Positions 31,667 through 35,947 of a DNA stretch of 35,947 nt are shown here, in pieces. The notes under the pieces were generated by a model, which worked only from the letters and a program-made list of their open reading frames with translations, was not told the origin of the DNA and ran no database searches. Numbering within the stretch: position 1 is the first letter of the stretch; the number at the start of each line of letters is the position of its first letter. The stretch comes from a bacterium (GTDB taxonomy: Bacteria > CSSED10-310 > JAJRTK01), in the NCBI GenBank assembly GCA_024278345.1, contig JAJRTK010000388.1:1-35947 (forward strand), written 5' to 3'. Both the position numbers and the translations under genes were made by a program.

Positions 31667-32561
31667 CATATCCTTGTGCCGTGGCGGCGGCGCAGAGGGC
31701 TACGAACCGCTGTCTGGGTCGGAGAATTGCCGACCGCCAGATCTTCCGGCGATCTTTTTTCCCTCTTAGGGTGTAGGTGGGGGAAGCAAGGCCTGGTTCG
31801 TGAGCGGGAGAGAAGGTTTGCTTTCCAAGGCGTGCGCGGGTGACACCGTGCCAGTAGAACCGCTTGAGGAACCATTTTTTGGTCATTCGCTCGGGAGGCA
31901 CGAAATGCTCGACGCGGACCTTGGGGTGGTAGAGGCTGTGCCAGCCTCGGCTTTGGAGCTTGGAGAGCGCCAGGGATTCCTCGCCAGAGAGCAGGTTGTT
32001 CCCCACGCGGCCCAGGGTTGTGTCGAATCCGCCGATCTCTTCCAGTGGCTGGCGCAGCAGGGAGAGGTTGACGCCGGGGAGCCAGTGGTGGGGTTGGTGG
32101 CCGGGGCCTGGCAGGCGGGAGTCATCGAGAAGACTGAGGAACGGTAGAAGCTCATCCCCGAGCCATGCTGGCCTGGCGGCTTCCCAGATGGGGGCCACTG
32201 GTCCGCCCACGGCTGCCAGCGATGGGTGGCCGCTGTTGAAGGCGTTGATGATTTGCTCGAGCCAGTCTTTCGCGGCCATGGCGTCGTCGTCTAGAAATGC
32301 CACGATCCGGCCCTGAGAATGTCGTAGTCCTCTGTTCCTTGCATGGGAGAGTCCAAGGCGCGGTTCCGCCAGGAGGCGCAAGTTCGGGAGTGTTGGGGCT
32401 AGCTTTTGGAGGAGTTCTTGAGTGCCGTCGATGGATGCGTTGTCGATGACCAGGATCTCGTATTCATCGTTGGGAAGGGACTGTCGCCCAAGGCTTTGGA
32501 TCGCGCCTGGAAGATAGCGGCGTCGGTTGTGGGTGCAGATGATGGCAGAGATGGTGATCAT
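31641..32561 (-). CDS. Glycosyltransferase family 2 protein
   Basis: The 306-residue GT-A enzyme has ISAIICTHNRRRYLPGAIQS, EILVIDNASIDGTQELL, LGLSHARNRGLRHSQGRIVAFLDDD (DDD as metal site), then LPGVNLSLLRQPLEEIGGFD and SGEESLALSKLQSRGW. It is a typical inverting transferase acting at the cytoplasmic membrane face. ATG 32561 overlaps the TGA of the upstream YfhO/methyltransferase gene (ATGA), so translation is coupled and the two should act together. The frame is open far upstream only as a shadow of that gene. Confidence 0.92.
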   Translation of the reverse strand: MITISAIICTHNRRRYLPGAIQSLGRQSLPNDEYEILVIDNASIDGTQELLQKLAPTLPNLRLLAEPRLGLSHARNRGLRHSQGRIVAFLDDDAMAAKDWLEQIINAFNSGHPSLAAVGGPVAPIWEAARPAWLGDELLPFLSLLDDSRLPGPGHQPHHWLPGVNLSLLRQPLEEIGGFDTTLGRVGNNLLSGEESLALSKLQSRGWHSLYHPKVRVEHFVPPERMTKKWFLKRFYWHGVTRARLGKQTFSPAHEPGLASPTYTLRGKKDRRKIWRSAILRPRQRFVALCAAATAQGYVMGRLGLR

Positions 32562-35500
32562 AACGGTTCCGTGGTGTCCTTGGCCTGCGGCGCGAAGCCC
32601 TCTCCATCTGGCGGCTCCACCGCTCTTGCGTTGTCCCAGGGCAGTGAGTGGACGGAAGTTGGGAGGGCAGCGGGTTCTTTTCTGGCGATGACAAGGATCG
32701 AGCTTCCCAGTGGGATTCTCCATCGGCCCCATGTTTTCCGTTCCAGGGAGCATGCCAGAAGCAAAAGGCGGTTGAGCCATTGCGGCGGGAGTCTTGGGAG
32801 TTCCTTTTCGATTTGGGGATCTCCTGGAATCCATTTTCGAAGGAGGTCCGGGAGAAGGGTCCAATGGGAAAACGACCAGGCATGCACGGCTTTGTAGCCG
32901 GCTCGCTCCACGAGGTGGCGGAGTCTCTTCCGCGGGTAGTGTTTGCGGCGCCGGCTGCTGGAGGAGAAGGGGTCCGTCCAGCAGCTTGCCGGGGCCGGGG
33001 CCGTGAGGACGAGCCAACCTCCCACGCGGGTCAGCTCGAAGGTCTGGAGCAGAAACGCCAGAGGATCGGGTCTTTTGTGGAGAATACAGGGCGCCAGGAT
33101 CAGAGAAAAACGCTCTTCCGGCCAGTAAGTGTTCTCGAACGGGCCGATGTAGAGGCGTTCGTCGGCGGTGTTTTCAGGGGAGACGCGTTCCGAGGTCCAT
33201 TCGACGCCACGGACGGACCCGAGCTCTTCGAGTTGCGAAAAGAGTTGGCCATTGCCACATCCAACTTCGAGGATCGGCCCCTCCAGTGGCATGAGCTCGC
33301 GGATTGTCTCCAGAACCATTGCATCATGTGCTTTCCAGCGCCAGTGTTCAGTCCGGAGGCGCACGGCTTGTCCGTAGATTGATCGCCGCCACTCTTCGAC
33401 GTCCGGCAGATCTTGTGGAATTTTGGGATGCTCAGCGGGAGCAGCGGTCGGTTGGGAGCTGAAAAATCGATGGAGGAGCTCTTCTTTTTGCTGGCGCCGC
33501 AGGTTCACGGCCATCTTGGCGGGGAGGCTCTCTGGCACCGCGGCCGGCGTGGTGCCGGCATCGTCGCGAAAATCGGCTCGGAGCGGAGCCGCTTCGGTAC
33601 TTGGGATCGCCGCCGCCGGGATTGTGGCTTGGGAATCCATGGCATCTGCTGGATGCTGCCGCGGGTCATCAGAAGCGGGGAGGGAGGCTCCATCTTCACG
33701 GGGAGGAGGTTCCAGTTCCGGAGGAGGCTTCAACTCTGAAGGGGCCTCTAGATAGAAATCCCGTTCCGAAAAGCGGTACGGTTTCATCTTTTTGGCCTCC
33801 GGCTCCACGGAATCGCTGGGGAGGGGTTCTTTTTTCTTCTCCAGAGCCTCCCGTGCTCCAGAGTTCTGGAGAGACCGGGCCTCACGGCGGCCCACAACAC
33901 TGGCCAGGGCGACGGCCAAGAAGACCAGCCAGGAGAAGCGGAAGGCCCAGGGATGGCCAGCCGGCCGGTAGAGAAACTCGATTTCGTGAATGCCCCGGGT
34001 CACCCGGATCATCCGGTAGAGGAAGCAGCCTCTCCAAACAGGTGAAGGCTTGCCGTCGATCCAGACTTTCCATCCGGGCGCGTAACGGTCGGTCACCAGG
34101 ACCCAGCCAGTCTTAGGGATTTCTACCTCAAAGCGGAGCCCCTCGGCGGTGTAGCTAGAGATTTTCACTTCCAGCCGCTCCATGCCTGGCATGCTGTTCA
34201 AACGCCGGGCGAGCTCCGCTTTCGGAATGGAGTTGGCCGGAGATCGATGCACCAAGGGGAGAGGGGCACCCAGCTCCCGACTCCGTGCCTGGAAGAGCTT
34301 GAACAGTTCCTCATCCACCGGAGCCGGCAGGGCGTCGCGGGAAAACCAGATCCGCTTGGTTCCCGTGACGAAGCCGGCCAGCGTCTTGTCTTGCATCCAG
34401 CGGCGGGCATAAACTCCCTGGTATCCATCGACTCCTTGCAAGAGAGAAGTTTTAGTCACGGAACCCGTATTGAGCCACGGGCCAAAGGGGGAGCGCAGTT
34501 TTCTCTCGAGTCCTTGCTTCGTGTTTTCAAGGGCGGAAGAATGAGCTGTCGTCAACTTCTCCCACAAAGCCACTTGCTCCTCTTCACCTGTCCGCGTCAT
34601 CGCCCTTGAGATCAAGAGAGCGCCGAACGCATCGACCGCACAAACCGCGACCAACAGCCACGTGGCGATCCCTCTTCCCCTGCTTCCCTTCACGCGCTGT
34701 CCCAGCCAGGAGACTCCCAGAGTGCCAAGCCAGGCCATGAGGAGCCCTCCAAAAGGACCCGAAAGGTAAAAACTCTCGTCGAAGTGCCACAGGATCCAAC
34801 TGCCCAGGGGAAGGGCCAGGATGGCGAGGCCACCGGCGATCCAGAACATCCGCCGCCATGGGTCCGGCTCCGACCAAACCGACCGCTCCGAGGAGGCCAG
34901 CGCCGCCAACACCGCCAGACAAAAGAGCAGTTGACCTCGTGCATACGCCCCCAAAGACCTGCCGCCATCGAGCGCCGAAAACCCTCGGAGCAGCCAGCCC
35001 ATGGGAAAGCTCCATCCAAGGGCCACGGTCCAGAAAAGTACACCGATCCCCAGAAGCCACCAGCGCCAGGGTTTCCAAGATACGGTCCAGAAGGCCATGA
35101 AGACCAGAACCAGGGCCGGAGCCGTCAAGTAAAGAGAAACGGAGGTTGCCTTACTGGAAGGCCAGAGACTCTTAGGCTTCCTCCATTGGAGAAGAGCCAC
35201 CTCGGGAGAAACCAAAGTCACCAGCGCACCGAAAGGAAGAAAGCCAGAGCTCAAGGAAGGAGGAATCTTGGTGGAGGGAGCCTGAGTTGCGTACTCGACG
35301 CCTTCTTCGGACATGGAGAGCACCAGCGGCAGAAGCAGGGCGGCGGCAATCAGAAGGCTTCCAAGGAGAATGCGACCGACAGTGCCAAGACGTGCTCCCA
35401 AGCGCCGGAGTTCCCGGGAACGGATCTCGATGACGACTCGGATTGCTGGCCAATCGATGGCAAAACCGTGCGTTCCTTCCGTGGAATCCTGGGCGCGGCA

Positions 35501-35947
35501 TTTTTCGGAGAAGAAAAATCTCCCCGCGAGCCAAAGTCCGGCCAGAAGCAGATTTGCCTTCGCCATTGCCGGGGGGCTGGACAGGGCGGAAAGCCCCCAC
35601 AAGGCGCCTGCTTGAACCGCCGGAAGGGAACTCCGAGAAGCGAAGGCGACGTCCAGGCGCCAGACGACCCAAGGAAGCGTCGCCAACCCCAAGACCATGG
35701 GCAGCTCCAAAAGGTGCCCCGCAAAGAAACCGCTGCTCCCGAATCCCAGGACGGCAATGGCGGAGCCCCAATCTGAAGCCCCGAGGTGCCGAGCCAGACA
35801 GAGCATGCCGAGCCCTGCCAGGAACCAGGTCAGAAGGCAGACGGCAACAAATCCCTTCAGGCTTCCCCCAAAAACCCAGCCCAGGCCCACGATCCATGGA
35901 GAAAAAACGCCAATTTGCGGGTCGGCGCAGTCCGACCGCCCCGCGGA
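32558..35947 (-). CDS. YfhO-like polytopic membrane protein fused to a SAM-dependent methyltransferase (5' end beyond the window)
   Basis: The frame is open to the window edge. Upstream of a GTG at 35890 it reads SAGRSDCADPQIGVFSPWIV, which fits the conserved GDPQxxxFxP region of YfhO-like proteins, so the true start lies outside. Up to about 33,890 come ten or more membrane helices and a soluble domain (WVLVTDRYAPGWKVWIDGKP, a typical YfhO end). A Pro/Ala/Glu-rich linker (about 33,790-33,520) leads to a class I methyltransferase: ILEVGCGNGQLFSQLEELG near 33,270 and FSLILAPCILHKRPDPLAF. YfhO proteins are linked to glycosylation of teichoic or other polymers. The fusion suggests a lipid- or glycan-modifying membrane enzyme. 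A downstream GT2 gene overlaps its stop. Confidence 0.82.
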   Translation of the reverse strand, partial: SAGRSDCADPQIGVFSPWIVGLGWVFGGSLKGFVAVCLLTWFLAGLGMLCLARHLGASDWGSAIAVLGFGSSGFFAGHLLELPMVLGLATLPWVVWRLDVAFASRSSLPAVQAGALWGLSALSSPPAMAKANLLLAGLWLAGRFFFSEKCRAQDSTEGTHGFAIDWPAIRVVIEIRSRELRRLGARLGTVGRILLGSLLIAAALLLPLVLSMSEEGVEYATQAPSTKIPPSLSSGFLPFGALVTLVSPEVALLQWRKPKSLWPSSKATSVSLYLTAPALVLVFMAFWTVSWKPWRWWLLGIGVLFWTVALGWSFPMGWLLRGFSALDGGRSLGAYARGQLLFCLAVLAALASSERSVWSEPDPWRRMFWIAGGLAILALPLGSWILWHFDESFYLSGPFGGLLMAWLGTLGVSWLGQRVKGSRGRGIATWLLVAVCAVDAFGALLISRAMTRTGEEEQVALWEKLTTAHSSALENTKQGLERKLRSPFGPWLNTGSVTKTSLLQGVDGYQGVYARRWMQDKTLAGFVTGTKRIWFSRDALPAPVDEELFKLFQARSRELGAPLPLVHRSPANSIPKAELARRLNSMPGMERLEVKISSYTAEGLRFEVEIPKTGWVLVTDRYAPGWKVWIDGKPSPVWRGCFLYRMIRVTRGIHEIEFLYRPAGHPWAFRFSWLVFLAVALASVVGRREARSLQNSGAREALEKKKEPLPSDSVEPEAKKMKPYRFSERDFYLEAPSELKPPPELEPPPREDGASLPASDDPRQHPADAMDSQATIPAAAIPSTEAAPLRADFRDDAGTTPAAVPESLPAKMAVNLRRQQKEELLHRFFSSQPTAAPAEHPKIPQDLPDVEEWRRSIYGQAVRLRTEHWRWKAHDAMVLETIRELMPLEGPILEVGCGNGQLFSQLEELGSVRGVEWTSERVSPENTADERLYIGPFENTYWPEERFSLILAPCILHKRPDPLAFLLQTFELTRVGGWLVLTAPAPASCWTDPFSSSSRRRKHYPRKRLRHLVERAGYKAVHAWSFSHWTLLPDLLRKWIPGDPQIEKELPRLPPQWLNRLLLLACSLERKTWGRWRIPLGSSILVIARKEPAALPTSVHSLPWDNARAVEPPDGEGFAPQAKDTTEPL

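Noticed and set aside
32562-33017. N-terminal extension of the GT2 protein at 31641-32561
   Set aside because: The extension is an off-frame shadow of the methyltransferase gene; the ATGA overlap at 32558-32561 gives the natural start.

Overview
The window looks like the chromosome of a Gram-negative, GC-rich (about 60 % by eye) free-living bacterium. The evidence is an Oar-type TonB-dependent receptor with a carboxypeptidase-like N-terminal domain, RND pumps with a periplasmic adaptor, lipoproteins, a PEGA-domain Ser/Thr kinase, TPR proteins, a short adenosylhomocysteinase and a bacterial myo-inositol-phosphate synthase. That mix fits Acidobacteriota and relatives (Thermoanaerobaculia or Aminicenantia-like lineages). 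This is an inference with low confidence, because no rRNA or other marker gene lies here. I see no tRNA, rRNA, transposase, phage gene or CRISPR array.

Layout. 302-1183 (-) is a TPR protein, divergent from an ArsR/methyltransferase regulator of the SahR type (1425-2369) that sits just upstream of ahcY (2626-3885), which ends in a clear intrinsic terminator. Then comes a minus-strand block: PEGA-domain Ser/Thr kinase (6147-7889), a membrane TPR protein with a Thr-Pro linker (4738-6102) and a small lipoprotein (4042-4521). A three-gene RND efflux operon follows (adaptor 14366-15571, pumps 11183-14362 and 8094-11186, tightly coupled). A TMTC-like membrane/TPR protein (15951-18059) is divergent from ino1 (18210-19523). 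The TonB-dependent receptor (19689-22649) has a promoter and a leader with competing stems and a U-run. Next are an unknown basic protein (23228-23701), a SLOG/LOG-family protein (24190-24774), an ALDH7-type semialdehyde dehydrogenase (24811-26364) and a YgiQ-type radical SAM protein (26656-28620). The right end is a cell-surface glycan cluster: a GT4 enzyme (28626-30344), two GT2 enzymes (30923-31666 and 31641-32561) and a large YfhO-like membrane protein fused to a methyltransferase (32558 to the right edge, 5' end cut off).

The most unusual layer is non-coding. A 49-bp element occurs four times (2467, 7946, 15628 and 30853). Each copy has a 10-nt box, a 17-nt variable core that folds into a hairpin with compensatory base changes, and a 22-nt box that can form a second hairpin. 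Other repeat families are a three-hairpin repeat found once between genes and once inside the GT4 reading frame, a 27-bp tandem repeat, an approximately 80-bp pair 23.7 kb apart, and a palindrome cluster upstream of the TonB receptor. Several are still open as reading frames, and they blur the start codons of the adaptor protein and of one GT2 gene.

Functionally, the regulator plus ahcY form an S-adenosylhomocysteine recycling unit. The kinase block looks like an envelope signalling unit. The right-hand cluster together with TMTC, ino1 and the TonB receptor points to investment in envelope glycans, lipids and uptake.
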